DNA of 52,684 bases from Domibacillus robiginosus (GCF_000966195.1 NZ_LAHL01000032.1:1-52684); one strand, 5' to 3'; positions 9,612-19,758 are shown, numbered from the stretch's first letter. Notes: generated by a model from the sequence alone, not told the origin. Numbers and translations: made by a program.

Positions 9612-9620
9612 CTTTGTCAA

Positions 9621-10016
9621 TTAGTTAACCATACGCTGTGCTTCAAGCAGCTGGAAAGTACGAACTTTCCGTGGTAGGAAACGGCGAATCTCATCTTCAT
9701 TATAACCAACCTGCAGACGCTTTTCATCCATAATAATTGGACGACGAAGTAAGCCCGGGTTTTGACGAATTAATTCGAACAAATCTTGAAGTGGAAGTGT
9801 TTCAAGATCAACATTCAATTTTTGGAAAATTTTCGAACGTGTTGAAATGATTTCATCCGTTCCGTCCTCCGTCATACGCAAAATTTCTTTGATCTCATCA
9901 ATGCTTAAAGGCTCTGAGAAAATATTGCGTTCCACGTAAGGAATTTCGTGTTCCTCTAACCATGCTTTTGCTTTCCGGCATGAGGTGCAGCTTGGTGATG
10001 TGTATAGTGTAACCAT
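9621..10016 (-). CDS. spx: Global thiol-stress regulator Spx
   Basis: ArsC-like regulator of 131 residues that binds the alpha subunit C-terminal domain of RNA polymerase under disulfide stress. The redox switch Cys10-Thr-Ser-Cys13 (CTSC) and the [15 protein letters not shown] block are intact. AAGGAGTG lies about 11 nt before the ATG. It is kept at low level by SpxH-ClpXP; spxH is 4 kb away. A 230-nt gap separates it from yjbC, and a promoter is seen within that gap. Confidence 0.96.
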   Translation of the reverse strand: MVTLYTSPSCTSCRKAKAWLEEHEIPYVERNIFSEPLSIDEIKEILRMTEDGTDEIISTRSKIFQKLNVDLETLPLQDLFELIRQNPGLLRRPIIMDEKRLQVGYNEDEIRRFLPRKVRTFQLLEAQRMVN

Positions 10017-10060
10017 TCCTCATTCACACTCCTTAAATAAAATATATAATACCTGTCAAT

Positions 10061-10110
10061 TTGAGGAATTGAACGTTCATGGAGATTTCAAGATAAGTGA
10101 AACTCCTCAA
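10061..10110 (-). other. Inverted repeat in the spx leader
   Basis: TTGAGGAATT and AACTCCTCAA form 10-nt arms with one mismatch, 30 nt apart, between the likely spx promoter and the spx start. It may fold in the 5' leader. No function can be assigned. Confidence 0.4.
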
Positions 10111-10127
10111 CAACCGGCTACATATGT

Positions 10128-10137
10128 ATTATACCAT
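10128..10137 (-). promoter_or_regulatory. Extended -10 promoter for spx
   Basis: On the minus strand, TGG-TATAAT forms an extended -10 about 110 nt before the spx start; no good -35 is seen. Other promoters for spx are possible. Confidence 0.5.
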
Positions 10138-10246
10138 GAAATGACAGCCAATTGAATATCATTTTCAATTGTAAAAAAATTATATTTTCCTTACAACCAT
10201 ATTGTACCCGGTGAATGTGTCAGCTAAACGTCAAAGCTGGACCTTT

Positions 10247-10840
10247 TTAAACTTTTTGGGGAGATTCAAAAGGTTCAAGAATATTTTCTCGCTTCTGTTC
10301 CTCTTTAAAAGAAAGCGTCTCATTTACAGGCGCAAAAGGAGCACCGTAAATTTCTTTATCTTTATATTTATGAATATCGCGGTATGTTTGAACCATTGCT
10401 TCATAAATCGTTTCTTCATCCGCACCGCTCGGACTCCAATAAAGAATTTCCATTACTGTTTCTTTGCCGGTTGCAAGCGAACGGCGGCGATAGCCAATTT
10501 TTGTAGCATGCTGAAATTCTTCGCGTGCATAAAAGCGAAGCCGTTTTTCTGTATCGGTGTCATCATATTGGACCGGTTCCACCTCAAGGATAACCGGTTT
10601 GTTTTTCGACTTTAATTTGTCAATCAGTTTCTTGCCCAGTCCTTGTCCTCGGGCATCTTTAGACACGAAAAGATAGTCGACAAAAACAAACCCATCAAAC
10701 TCTACGTAAATAAGCACGTGGTTGGGGCCCTCATCTTTATGGTAAATATCACTGCGTTCAGCGAGCAGCACATCCATCTGTTCTTTGGCCTTCATTTCTT
10801 CAATCGGAAAATATTGATTTAATTTTTCGTACCAGTTCAT
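10247..10840 (-). CDS. yjbC: GNAT-family acetyltransferase (YjbC)
   Basis: Putative N-acetyltransferase of 197 residues. The acetyl-CoA binding loop appears as SKDARGQGLGKKLIDKL (motif A, RGQGLGKK). Surrounding beta strands (HVLIYVEFDGFVFVDYLFV) fit the GNAT fold. I chose the ATG at 10840, with AAAGGAGA 8 nt upstream, over a start 54 nt earlier. It lies upstream of spx, as in B. subtilis, where yjbC and spx form a stress-induced unit. The substrate is unknown. Confidence 0.9.
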   Translation of the reverse strand: MNWYEKLNQYFPIEEMKAKEQMDVLLAERSDIYHKDEGPNHVLIYVEFDGFVFVDYLFVSKDARGQGLGKKLIDKLKSKNKPVILEVEPVQYDDTDTEKRLRFYAREEFQHATKIGYRRRSLATGKETVMEILYWSPSGADEETIYEAMVQTYRDIHKYKDKEIYGAPFAPVNETLSFKEEQKRENILEPFESPQKV

Positions 10841-10914
10841 GCATGTCTCCTTTGCTGACCTGTATTTTGTACTTCTTATATAATATAGACACATTTCGCA
10901 TCATTAAACAAATA

Positions 10915-10944
10915 ATAAAAAAAGCGGCCGCTTTAACGGACCGC
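10915..10944 (-). terminator. Orphan minus-strand terminator
   Basis: On the minus strand, GCGGTC and GGCCGC pair around a short loop and are followed by seven T. No intact minus-strand gene lies upstream, so it may be left over from a lost gene. Confidence 0.55.
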
Positions 10945-10947
10945 CTG

Positions 10948-11109
10948 ATAATTTTCGGAATTTATCCCCACATTGATGCCACTCGGAAAGGCTATAAGTT
11001 TTCAAAAGAAGGCGCTTATAAAGCACAATTCGATCACTTAGATGACACCGCTGAACTTCATCAGGAATATAACACACGGAAACCCACTGATTGGACCGCC
11101 CCTTCCTGA
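10948..11109 (+). pseudogene. Possible C-terminal coding remnant
   Basis: An open plus-strand frame with protein-like composition ends in a TGA at 11107-11109 (residues such as GYKFSKEGAYKAQF and DDTAELHQEYNTRKP). It has no start codon with a ribosome site, and its upstream part runs into a terminator hairpin. I do not recognise the family. It may be the 3' end of a deleted gene or a chance open frame. Confidence 0.3.
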
Positions 11110-11164
11110 CCATAGGCGTTGCCGCTGCCCTGCTCACTCTGATCTTTTCTTACTTCCTGTCATC

Positions 11165-11193
11165 TTGAATATTCAGTTTGTTTTATTTATAAT
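11165..11193 (+). promoter_or_regulatory. trpS promoter
   Basis: TTGAAT, 17-nt spacer, TATAAT. Transcription would start near 11200, about 30 nt before the trpS start, leaving no room for a T-box leader. Confidence 0.75.
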
Positions 11194-11222
11194 GGAACAC
11201 ATATTAAGATGAAACGAAGTGA

Positions 11223-12222
<1,000 letters not shown>

Positions 12223-12224
<2 letters not shown>

Positions 12225-12258
12225 AAAAACGTTCCGGTTTATGCCGGAACGTTTTTTT
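12223..12258. terminator. Bidirectional terminator between trpS and yjbA
   Basis: Arms AAAAAACGTTCCGG / CCGGAACGTTTTTT with a 6-nt loop serve the convergent genes. Confidence 0.92.
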
Positions 12259-13006
12259 ATTTAGTTATTACGACTTTCATTTCCTGCTCGTACATTTTCT
12301 CGAAGAATGGGCGCCCTTTAATCATCTGGGCACATAATTGCTCATGCGCATGAGTCCAGCCGATCACAATGGTTTCACTGAACATATTCACAGCAGATTC
12401 CCAGTCCATTTGCCGGATAATTTCATACTTTTCCGGCTTCCATTCTGTCAGCCAATACTTGAGTGCCGGCTCATGGTCTGATTCAATCAGCTGATCAATC
12501 GCCATTAACAAAAGTGTTTTTAACTGTCTTTCTTTTCTTGTTAATCCCGCCATCCACTCTGGTGCCGGTTCTGCGAGACTATATTCTTTTTCAACCATGT
12601 CCGGGAAATAAAAAGGTTCTGCCGGATGGCAGTCCGCCATTTCCCGAACAATTAATTCATGCTGCGGCATAATCCGGCTTTTTTTAATTGGTACCCGATA
12701 ACCGTTTGTATCAACCGCCATCGTCCGGTCTCCATCTGAAACGATAAAGCAGTACTCCATCATTTCACGCTTGCTTCCTTTGCGGATAAACGCTTTGCTT
12801 TCCACTTTTTTCAGTAGTTCTTCTGGTAATTCACATAAAGTTTTTTCAAAAAAATCCATCGCATTTTTACGCAAAATCAAAACAGGTACTTGATCAAGCA
12901 GCATCATCCCGTCGTCTTTTCGCCATTCGTGATACGGGCATACATTGCATCCATTTTCTTCTCCCTCGAACCAGTTCACCCACACGTCATGAAGGTACAG
13001 CATCAA
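12257..13006 (-). CDS. yjbA: DUF3603 family protein (YjbA)
   Basis: Conserved Bacillus protein of 249 residues and unknown function, recognised by the N-terminal LHDVWVNWFEGEENGCNVC block and by position next to trpS. Cysteines at CNVCPYH could bind metal. No membrane helix or signal peptide is seen. The ATG is preceded by AAGGAGG. The last codons lie at the edge of the shared terminator with trpS. Confidence 0.85.
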   Translation of the reverse strand: MMLYLHDVWVNWFEGEENGCNVCPYHEWRKDDGMMLLDQVPVLILRKNAMDFFEKTLCELPEELLKKVESKAFIRKGSKREMMEYCFIVSDGDRTMAVDTNGYRVPIKKSRIMPQHELIVREMADCHPAEPFYFPDMVEKEYSLAEPAPEWMAGLTRKERQLKTLLLMAIDQLIESDHEPALKYWLTEWKPEKYEIIRQMDWESAVNMFSETIVIGWTHAHEQLCAQMIKGRPFFEKMYEQEMKVVITK

Positions 13007-13059
13007 ATTCCTCCTTGATTACCGTTTTATGGGTTCATTATCGACACGTTTTTGTTACT

Positions 13060-13248
13060 TTATTCAATAAAACCAAAAAACATGAGCAGCCAGCCCAGGA
13101 AAAATAAATAACATTCCGGGCGTCGTATCGTAAAGAGCATATATTCAGACCATGTCATACCTGCCGCAAGTAAATTAAGATACATAATAAAGCTAATTCC
13201 GCCTGCTACTGCCAGGCCAAAGCCGGTTAAAAAAAGAATGAACCTCAT
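13060..13248 (-). CDS. Small two-helix membrane protein
   Basis: Predicted 62-residue membrane protein. Helix 1 is FILFLTGFGLAVAGGISFIM; helix 2 is near the C terminus, YLFFLGWLLMFFGFIE. A short polar loop with RRPEC links them. I chose the ATG at 13248, with GGGGG upstream; an in-frame start 30 nt earlier is less likely. It lies between fabF and yjbA on the same strand, after the fabF terminator. I do not recognise the family. Confidence 0.6.
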   Translation of the reverse strand: MRFILFLTGFGLAVAGGISFIMYLNLLAAGMTWSEYMLFTIRRPECYLFFLGWLLMFFGFIE

Positions 13249-13296
13249 TCTATCACGCCCCCACAGCTTGTCCTTCATGTATATGCAAAGGAAGCA

Positions 13297-13326
13297 AAAA
13301 AAAAACAGGCCGAGGCCTGTTTTTTT
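13297..13326 (-). terminator. fabF terminator
   Basis: AAAACAGGCC-GA-GGCCTGTTTT hairpin with T runs on both sides, at the fabF stop. Confidence 0.9.
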
Positions 13327-14566
13327 AATCGTTGTATTGTTTCAGCACAATCGTCGCATTGTGACCGCCAAATCCAAGCGAGTTGCTCATCGCTGCGCGA
13401 ACTTCACTTTTGCGTGCTTCATTTGGCACGTAATCAAGGTCGCATTCTGGATCGGGATTTTGCAAATTGATTGTTGGCGGAAGCGTGTTTTCCTGAATGG
13501 CAAGTGCAGTAAAAATGGCTTCAACACCGCCAGCCGCACCAAGCAGATGGCCCGTCATTGATTTTGTTGAAGAAACGGCCAACTCTTTGGCATGATCACC
13601 AAAGACCGTTTTAATCGCTGCCGTTTCAAATTTATCATTATAAGGCGTGCTTGTTCCGTGGGCGTTAATATAATCGATATCAGATGGAGCCAGACCCGCA
13701 TCCTCAATTGCCATTTTCATGGCCCGGGAGCCGCCTTCTCCTTCTGGTGCCGGTGCGGTAATATGATGAGCATCACCCGTTGAGCCGTAGCCGACAATCT
13801 CGGCATAAATGTGAGCGCCACGTGCTTTTGCATGCTCCAATTCTTCTAGAACAACAATACCGGCTCCTTCTCCGATAACAAACCCATCGCGTTCTGAATC
13901 AAATGGGCGGCTTGCTGTAGCCGGGTCGGGATTTGTTGAAAGTGCCGTGTTCGCGCAGAACCCTGCAACCGACATCTGGGTAATCGGCGCTTCTGTCCCG
14001 CCTGAAATCATTGCATCGGCATCGCCGCGCTGAATAACTTTAAACGCATCACCGATAGAGTTTGTTCCTGTTGCACAAGCAGTTACTGTACATGAGTTTA
14101 CACCTTTTGCTCCAAGGTAAATAGATACCTGTCCTGCAGCCATATCAGGGATCATCATTGGCACGAAAAACGGGCTGACCCGGCGGTAGCCGCGTTCTAA
14201 AAATGTTTTATACTGTGTTTCAAATGTTTCCATGCCGCCGATGCCTGAACCGACCCAGACACCGATGCGCGGCGCGTTTTCTTCTGTAATTTCAAGCTTC
14301 GCATCCGCTACAGCCATTTTAGCCGCTGCAACGGCAAATTGTGTAAAGCGGTCCATTTTACGTGCTTCTTTTTTTTCTATAAATTGCTCCGGCTCAAAAT
14401 TATGGATTTCAGCCGCTACTTTTGCTGGATAATCATCTGCATTCAAGCGGGTCATTGGCCCAATGCCGCTTTTCCCTGCGACGATATTGCTCCATGCTTC
14501 TTCTACTGTATTGCCAACCGGTGAAACAATGCCTAGACCGGTAATCACTACTCTACGTTTTTCCAC
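13325..14566 (-). CDS. fabF: Beta-ketoacyl-ACP synthase II
   Basis: Elongating condensing enzyme of type II fatty acid synthesis, about 413 residues. The active-site Cys is in [13 protein letters not shown]; the two catalytic His residues are in [11 protein letters not shown] and [13 protein letters not shown]. The C terminus [14 protein letters not shown] is typical. I chose the GTG at 14566, with AGAGGTG 6 nt upstream; a GTG at 14575 overlaps that site. It follows fabH by 27 nt and ends in a terminator, so fabH-fabF form an operon under FapR. Confidence 0.96.
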   Translation of the reverse strand: MEKRRVVITGLGIVSPVGNTVEEAWSNIVAGKSGIGPMTRLNADDYPAKVAAEIHNFEPEQFIEKKEARKMDRFTQFAVAAAKMAVADAKLEITEENAPRIGVWVGSGIGGMETFETQYKTFLERGYRRVSPFFVPMMIPDMAAGQVSIYLGAKGVNSCTVTACATGTNSIGDAFKVIQRGDADAMISGGTEAPITQMSVAGFCANTALSTNPDPATASRPFDSERDGFVIGEGAGIVVLEELEHAKARGAHIYAEIVGYGSTGDAHHITAPAPEGEGGSRAMKMAIEDAGLAPSDIDYINAHGTSTPYNDKFETAAIKTVFGDHAKELAVSSTKSMTGHLLGAAGGVEAIFTALAIQENTLPPTINLQNPDPECDLDYVPNEARKSEVRAAMSNSLGFGGHNATIVLKQYND

Positions 14567-14593
14567 ATTTTTCACCTCTTTGTTAAATTACTG

Positions 14594-15526
14594 TTAACGT
14601 CCCCATCTCATTGCGATAGCGCCCCATGTTAAGCCTCCCCCGAAGCCGACCATTACAATTACATCATCTTCTTTTATCCGCCCATTCTCAAGTTCTTCCA
14701 CCATGGTCAGCGGAATAGATGCGGATGAGGTATTGCCAAACTGGTTAACAGTTACAGACATTTTTTCTGGAGACAGGCCAAGTCGCTCTCGTGCCGATTC
14801 CATAATACGTATATTAGCCTGGTGCGGCATAAGAAAATCAATGTCCTCTTTTTGGAGACCCGCTTTTTCAATTACACTGATAGAAGATTCTCCCATTTGG
14901 CGAACGGCAAATTTAAACACTTCACGACCATTCATTTTCACATACTTGTCTTCATACAAATGCTTGCCGCCGCGCCCGTCAGCTCCAAGCTCAAAAGATA
15001 AAATTCCGCGTCCTTCTGCCACCGGTCCAAGAACAGCAGCTCCTGCTCCGTCTCCAAACAGAACAGCAGTATTTCGGTCTTCCCAGTCAATCAGATTCGA
15101 TAGCTTTTCTGCACCAATCACAAGCACATGTTTATATGCACCTGTTTCGATAAACTGTTTTCCCGTAACGATACCATACATAAACCCGGCACACGCAGCA
15201 CTAATATCCATGGCGGCTGCATTGACTGCTCCGATTTCATGCTGAATTTCACACGAAACCGATGGAAAGCTGTGATCCGGTGTAACGGTTGCTGTAATAA
15301 TTAAATCAATTTCTTCTGGATTGATTCCTGCATGCTGAATGGCTTTTTCGGCTGCTTTTGCGGCCATATGAACAGTACCGATTTCATCTTCTGCAATGCG
15401 GCGTTCCTCGATGCCTGTGCGGGTGCGGATCCATTCGTCAGAGGTATCCATTCTTTTTTCAAGATCAAAGTTTGTAATTACTTGATCCGGAATGTAACGT
15501 CCCATTCCCCATATTCCAGCGTTCAA
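14594..15526 (-). CDS. fabH: Beta-ketoacyl-ACP synthase III
   Basis: Initiating condensing enzyme of about 310 residues that joins acyl-CoA primers to malonyl-ACP; Bacillus forms favour branched primers. The catalytic Cys lies in [12 protein letters not shown], with His in [10 protein letters not shown] and Asn in [10 protein letters not shown]. The end [18 protein letters not shown] is standard. I prefer the TTG at 15526 because GGAAGG lies about 8 nt upstream and the protein then starts like B. subtilis FabHA; a GTG at 15535 abuts the ribosome site. The promoter carries a FapR operator. Confidence 0.96.
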   Translation of the reverse strand: MNAGIWGMGRYIPDQVITNFDLEKRMDTSDEWIRTRTGIEERRIAEDEIGTVHMAAKAAEKAIQHAGINPEEIDLIITATVTPDHSFPSVSCEIQHEIGAVNAAAMDISAACAGFMYGIVTGKQFIETGAYKHVLVIGAEKLSNLIDWEDRNTAVLFGDGAGAAVLGPVAEGRGILSFELGADGRGGKHLYEDKYVKMNGREVFKFAVRQMGESSISVIEKAGLQKEDIDFLMPHQANIRIMESARERLGLSPEKMSVTVNQFGNTSSASIPLTMVEELENGRIKEDDVIVMVGFGGGLTWGAIAMRWGR

Positions 15527-15567
15527 AAAACGCACCTTCCTTCAACCACATTTTGTGATAGCAATTA

Positions 15568-15584
15568 TTATGACTTGGTACTAA
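15568..15584. promoter_or_regulatory. FapR operator upstream of fabH
   Basis: TTATGACTTGGTACTAA matches 14 of 17 positions of the FapR consensus TTAGTACCTRGTACTAA. It begins at the last base of the fabH -10 element, where repressor would block initiation until malonyl-CoA rises. Confidence 0.8.
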
Positions 15585-15612
15585 TTTTACTGAAAAACGT
15601 CTTTAAATGCAA
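15584..15612 (-). promoter_or_regulatory. fabH promoter
   Basis: On the minus strand, TTGCAT, 17-nt spacer, TAAAAT, running straight into the FapR site. Confidence 0.75.
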
Positions 15613-15661
15613 TGTCTAAATAGGAAAAGCGAATTCCACCTAGTGGGAACCCGCTTTCATT

Positions 15662-15844
15662 TTAGTGCTTTTCAATTGGATCATTTGGAATCAGCGTGGT
15701 AATAACAACAAGCAGAATAGTCAGGACAATGGCAAGAAAAACACCTGTTTCAAAATGAAATACTGCACCATTCATGGATGAAACAACATATACTGTCATT
15801 TCAGACAAAAGAAATGTCCAGAAAAACGTCATTAGATACTGCAT
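15662..15844 (-). CDS. DUF2929 small membrane protein
   Basis: Sixty-residue membrane protein with two hydrophobic segments: FFWTFLLSEMTVYVVSSM and FLAIVLTILLVVITTLI. It fits the DUF2929 family found beside comZ/fabH in Bacillus. A textbook AAAGGAGG lies 8 nt before the ATG at 15844, which fixes the start; upstream frame extensions are not coding. It is divergent from comZ. Function unknown. Confidence 0.8.
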   Translation of the reverse strand: MQYLMTFFWTFLLSEMTVYVVSSMNGAVFHFETGVFLAIVLTILLVVITTLIPNDPIEKH

Positions 15845-15933
15845 GCAGGGACCTCCTTTAATTCTTTTTATGTACTCTGTTCTTAATAGTAGCATATTTA
15901 TCAGCTTGCGCGCGTAAAAAGTGTTTCTTTTTC

Positions 15934-15961
15934 TTGACGATTTTTGCAGATTGACTAAAAT
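15934..15961 (+). promoter_or_regulatory. comZ promoter
   Basis: TTGACG, 16-nt spacer, TAAAAT, about 40 nt before the comZ start. Confidence 0.65.
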
Positions 15962-16001
15962 AAAGGAAAGCACTGGCTGAAGCCAAAAAGGAGACCCTCT
16001 C

Positions 16002-16184
16002 ATGGAAAAAAATATGGAATTTATGCAAATTGCCATGAAATACTTGCCGGAAGCGCAGCAAAAAATGCAGGAAGCCGGCCTTGAATTTTCACCCGCAATG
16101 GCGGAGCCGTTTTTCGGCTTGTTTATGAAAGTCATGCAGGAAGCCTACGACCTGGGCAAAAAAGAAGCATTGCTTGAAGAATAA
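16002..16184 (+). CDS. comZ: ComZ-like late competence regulator
   Basis: Sixty-residue ComZ homologue. The segment MEFMQIAMKYLPEAQQKMQE and the LGKKEA tail match the family. In B. subtilis ComZ represses the comG operon and is cotranscribed with med. Here no med gene precedes it and it has its own promoter. AAAAAGGAGA precedes the ATG. A terminator follows immediately, convergent with clpB. Confidence 0.85.
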   Translation: MEKNMEFMQIAMKYLPEAQQKMQEAGLEFSPAMAEPFFGLFMKVMQEAYDLGKKEALLEE

Positions 16185-16216
16185 AAAGGCGCTCCCCTGG
16201 AGGGAGACGCCTTTTT
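16183..16216. terminator. Terminator between comZ and clpB
   Basis: AAAAAGGCGCTCCC and GGGAGACGCCTTTTT arms; T runs on both strands, so it can serve both convergent genes. Confidence 0.9.
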
Positions 16217-18797
16217 ATTTTACAACTAGTTCACCATTTTCCACGTCAATAGTTGCTTCAGCTCCTGGCAAAATCGCACCTGCAATAATAGCCCGGGCCG
16301 CCTGTGTTTCAATATTACGCTGAACGAACCGTTTGAGCGGACGGGCACCAAAAACAGGATCATACCCTTCCTCGGCAATTTTCTCTTTTGCCTCCTCTGT
16401 TACCCGAAGCGTAACACCGCGTTCAAGCAAGCGTTCCGATAAGCCTTCAAGCACTTTGCCGGCAATACCTTTTAAGTTTTCACGCGTGAGCGGCTTAAAG
16501 AGAACGATGTCATCTACCCGGTTTAAAAATTCCGGCCGGAAGTGGCCTCGCAGCTGTGTCATAACACTGTTTTTCGCTTCTTCTGGTATTTCTTCTTCTC
16601 CACCTGCTTCAAGCAGAAAAGAAGAGCCGATATTAGATGTCATAATGACAACTGTATTTTTACAGTCAATCATACGGCCCTGGGAATCAGTAATCCGGCC
16701 GTCATCAAGCATTTGCAGCAATATATTGAATACGTCCGGATGTGCTTTTTCTACTTCATCCAGCAGCACGACAGAATAAGGACGGCGGCGGATAGCTTCT
16801 GTAAGCTGTCCTCCTTCTTCATAGCCGACATATCCTGGAGGTGCGCCGACCAGCCTGGATACTGAATGCTTCTCCATATATTCAGACATATCAAGACGGA
16901 TCATCTGGTCTTCACTGTCAAATAAAACGTCGGCGAGCGTTTTGGCAAGCTCAGTTTTCCCAACACCAGTCGGACCCAAAAATAAAAATGATCCGATCGG
17001 CCGATTTGGATCTTTAATACCTGCCCGGGCCCGCAGTACAGCATCGCTTACAAGAGATACTGCTTCATCCTGTCCGATGACCCGCTCGTGTAAAATTTCT
17101 TCAAGACGGAGCAGCTTCTCACGCTCTCCTTCCACAAGTTTTGTTACCGGAATACCGGTCCAACGGGCAACAATAGAAGCAATTTCTTCTTCTGTTACTT
17201 CCTCCCGAAGCAGACGGTCGTCTTTCTCTGATGAAGCGGCTGATTCAAGAGCAGAGAGTTCCTTTTCCAATGCTGGAATTTGACCATGGCGTAATTCGGC
17301 AGCACGGTTTAAATCGTATCTGCTTTCCGCGTCCTCCAGCTCACGGCGAAGCCGATCCAGTTCTTCCCGCTTGTCTTTCACGCTCATAATAGCTTCTTTT
17401 TCACTCATCCATCGGGCTTTCATCGCATCTGCCTGCTCTTTTAAATCCGCCAGCTCCCGTTGGATTTGCTCGAGACGTGCCGCACTTTCACGGTCTTTTT
17501 CTCTCCGGAGAGCGGCTTCTTCAATTTCAAGCTGCATAACCCGGCGCATCACCGCATCCAGCTCGGACGGCATTGAGTCAATCTCAGTTCGGATCATGGC
17601 ACATGCTTCATCTACAAGATCAATGGCTTTATCTGGTAAAAACCGGTCGGTAATATAGCGGTTGGACAGAGTCGCTGCTGCTACGAGCGCCCGGTCATGA
17701 ATATTTACGCCATGATGAATTTCAAAGCGCTCTTTTAAACCGCGCAAAATGGAAATGGCATCTTCAATATTCGGCTCAGATACGAGAACCGGCTGAAAAC
17801 GACGCTCCAAAGCAGGATCTTTCTCAATATATTGGCGATGCTCGTCTAGTGTTGTGGCACCGATACAATGCAGCTCCCCCCGTGCCAGCATCGGCTTCAG
17901 CATATTACCGGCATCCATCGATCCTTCTGTTTTACCCGCACCGACAATGGTATGAATTTCGTCGATAAATAGTAGAATGCGCCCTTCACTTTTTTTCACT
18001 TCATTCAAGACCGCTTTTAGCCGCTCTTCAAATTCCCCGCGAAATTTTGCACCGGCAATAAGCGAACTCATATCGAGTGAAAAAATCGTTTTGTCTTTTA
18101 AACCATCGGGCACATCTTTTCGAACAATTCTCCAGGCAAGCCCTTCGACAATGGCTGTTTTACCCGTGCCTGGCTCGCCGATTAATACAGGATTGTTTTT
18201 TGTTTTTCGCGATAGAATACGGATTACGTGGCGAATTTCTTCATCACGGCCGATTACCGGGTCGATTTTTCCTGCTCGGACTTCTTCGACCAGGTCACGT
18301 CCATATTTCTCCAATGCCTCATAGCCTGATTCTGGATTTTGTGTTGTCACTTTTTCATTCCCCCTTATATCATGAATGGCTTCCAAAACAGTGTGTTCCG
18401 AAATGTTTTCTCTTTTCATGAAATCAGCTGTTTTCGCACCCGCTGAAAAGATCGCAGCGGCCATATGCTCAACTGATAGGTAAGCGTCTTCCCATTGCTT
18501 TTGAACCTCGGCAGCTTTTTGAAACCACGTATTCAGTCCGCCTGATAAGTAAGCACCGTGCTGCACATTTCCAGTTACAGCAGGCCTCGACTGTATTTCA
18601 CTTTGTACGAATTTAAGAAAGGACGCTTTCGAAAGACCGGCACGTTCAAAAATCCGGCTGAACAAGCCGGCTTCTTTTGAAAGCAGTGCTATCATCATAT
18701 GTACGGTGTCAACATCTGAATGGTTTCGTTCCACCGCGCTCTGCTGGGCGGCCGCCAGCGCTTCCTGCATTGTATATGTCATTTGCTCCATATTCAT
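16215..18797 (-). CDS. clpB: ATP-dependent disaggregase ClpB
   Basis: Hexameric AAA+ chaperone of 860 residues that works with DnaK to rescue aggregates. Order: Clp N domain (about 1-150), AAA1 with Walker [10 protein letters not shown], a long coiled-coil middle domain (about 400-530, rich in Glu/Arg/Leu) that distinguishes ClpB from ClpC, AAA2 with GPTGVGKTE and [15 protein letters not shown], then the C-terminal domain. The ClpP-docking IGF loop is not seen. The ATG at 18797 follows AAGGAGG. A CtsR operator covers the ribosome site. B. subtilis lacks clpB, whereas several other Bacillus groups have it. Confidence 0.97.
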   Translation of the reverse strand: MNMEQMTYTMQEALAAAQQSAVERNHSDVDTVHMMIALLSKEAGLFSRIFERAGLSKASFLKFVQSEIQSRPAVTGNVQHGAYLSGGLNTWFQKAAEVQKQWEDAYLSVEHMAAAIFSAGAKTADFMKRENISEHTVLEAIHDIRGNEKVTTQNPESGYEALEKYGRDLVEEVRAGKIDPVIGRDEEIRHVIRILSRKTKNNPVLIGEPGTGKTAIVEGLAWRIVRKDVPDGLKDKTIFSLDMSSLIAGAKFRGEFEERLKAVLNEVKKSEGRILLFIDEIHTIVGAGKTEGSMDAGNMLKPMLARGELHCIGATTLDEHRQYIEKDPALERRFQPVLVSEPNIEDAISILRGLKERFEIHHGVNIHDRALVAAATLSNRYITDRFLPDKAIDLVDEACAMIRTEIDSMPSELDAVMRRVMQLEIEEAALRREKDRESAARLEQIQRELADLKEQADAMKARWMSEKEAIMSVKDKREELDRLRRELEDAESRYDLNRAAELRHGQIPALEKELSALESAASSEKDDRLLREEVTEEEIASIVARWTGIPVTKLVEGEREKLLRLEEILHERVIGQDEAVSLVSDAVLRARAGIKDPNRPIGSFLFLGPTGVGKTELAKTLADVLFDSEDQMIRLDMSEYMEKHSVSRLVGAPPGYVGYEEGGQLTEAIRRRPYSVVLLDEVEKAHPDVFNILLQMLDDGRITDSQGRMIDCKNTVVIMTSNIGSSFLLEAGGEEEIPEEAKNSVMTQLRGHFRPEFLNRVDDIVLFKPLTRENLKGIAGKVLEGLSERLLERGVTLRVTEEAKEKIAEEGYDPVFGARPLKRFVQRNIETQAARAIIAGAILPGAEATIDVENGELVVK

Positions 18798-18812
18798 TTG
18801 TCAAAAAACCTC

Positions 18813-18829
18813 CTTGACCTTTTTTGACC
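18813..18829 (-). promoter_or_regulatory. CtsR operator upstream of clpB
   Basis: On the minus strand, GGTCAAA-AAA-GGTCAAG, a direct heptad repeat one base from the CtsR consensus. Its second half merges into the ribosome site AAGGAGG. Confidence 0.85.
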
Positions 18830-18838
18830 TTTTGTTCT

Positions 18839-18867
18839 ATTTTAAAATATCCCCTCGGTTTAAGCAA
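18839..18867 (-). promoter_or_regulatory. clpB promoter
   Basis: On the minus strand, TTGCTT, 17-nt spacer, TAAAAT, placing the start of transcription at or next to the CtsR site. Confidence 0.7.
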
Positions 18868-19032
18868 AGAAAACGCCGTGAAATTTATTGATTCACTGAC
18901 AAGCAAAAAGAAGCCGTCAACTATGTTTATTGTTGGGCGCTGCTTTTCACTTCTTCAACAGCGGCAGCGCAGTACAGAAACGTTGTAACATTCTTTTTTC
19001 TCGTTAAAACAGGAGAAAAAGAGGTGACTGTC

Positions 19033-19725
19033 ATGGCGTTTGAACCCGCTCTCACACAAGCACTTGAAGAGCTGTTTACAAAAGAGCGGCATGTTTGTTC
19101 CTTTCAAAAAGGAGCCTATCTTTTTCAAGAAGGCGAACCCGCCAATGATATTTTTTGGATTCGATCCGGCAAAGTGCAGGTGGGCAAGATTGGGCCGGAC
19201 GGCCGCGAGCTGACAATCCGCGTATCCAAAAAGAAGAACATGCTTATTGAAATGACCCTGTTTGAAGAGGACACCGTTTATATAATGAATGCAAAGGCGC
19301 TGGAATATGGAGAAGCGTGGACTGTCTCACGCCGGGCTTTAGAAAAGCTTTTGTCTTCAACGCCCGAATGGATGATAAGCTGGCTCCGCTATACACAAGC
19401 TGATCATGTGCGAACCCAGTCAAAGCTGCGTGATCTTGTTTTAAATGGAAAAAAGGGCGTTGTTTATTCCACTTTGATCCGGATGGGTAATACATTCGGC
19501 AAACAGACGGAAGAAGGCCTTTTTCTCAATATATCTTTGACCAATCAGGAGATGGCCAATTTGTGTGGAACCTCCCGGGAAGTTGTTAACCGTCTTCTTG
19601 CTCAGTTAAAAAAAGAAGGTATTATCAAAATGCGTCGCAATCAAATTACACTCTGTGATATTGATTATTTAAAACGGGAAATTCATTGTGAAAATTGTCC
19701 GATTGATATTTGTCAGATCGACTAA
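19033..19725 (+). CDS. fnr: Anaerobic regulator Fnr (Crp/Fnr family, C-terminal Fe-S type)
   Basis: Transcription factor of about 230 residues. An N-terminal cyclic-nucleotide-like beta barrel (LFQEGEPANDIFWIRSGKVQVG) is followed by a dimer helix and a helix-turn-helix (LTNQEMANLCGTSREVVNRLLAQL). The C terminus carries Cys219, Cys222 and Cys227 in CENCPIDIC, the CxxCxxxxC pattern that binds a 4Fe-4S cluster in B. subtilis Fnr; the Gram-negative N-terminal Cys cluster is absent. I chose ATG 19033, with GAGGTGA 6 nt upstream; a GTG at 19024 overlaps that site. No nar genes lie nearby. Confidence 0.9.
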   Translation: MAFEPALTQALEELFTKERHVCSFQKGAYLFQEGEPANDIFWIRSGKVQVGKIGPDGRELTIRVSKKKNMLIEMTLFEEDTVYIMNAKALEYGEAWTVSRRALEKLLSSTPEWMISWLRYTQADHVRTQSKLRDLVLNGKKGVVYSTLIRMGNTFGKQTEEGLFLNISLTNQEMANLCGTSREVVNRLLAQLKKEGIIKMRRNQITLCDIDYLKREIHCENCPIDICQID

Positions 19726-19758
19726 AAAAGAAGGTTCCGTAAAGGAACCTTCTTTTTT
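19724..19758. terminator. Terminator between fnr and yitW
   Basis: Perfect 15-bp arms (AAAAAAGAAGGTTCC / GGAACCTTCTTTTTT) with a 5-nt loop; bidirectional. Confidence 0.95.

Noticed and set aside
10904-11137. Minus-strand frame of 77 residues upstream of yjbC
   Set aside because: It has no ribosome site, runs through the terminator hairpin, and its composition is not protein-like.
16333-18324. Several plus-strand frames opposite clpB
   Set aside because: They are Ser/Arg-rich mirror frames of a strongly coding gene, with no ribosome sites.
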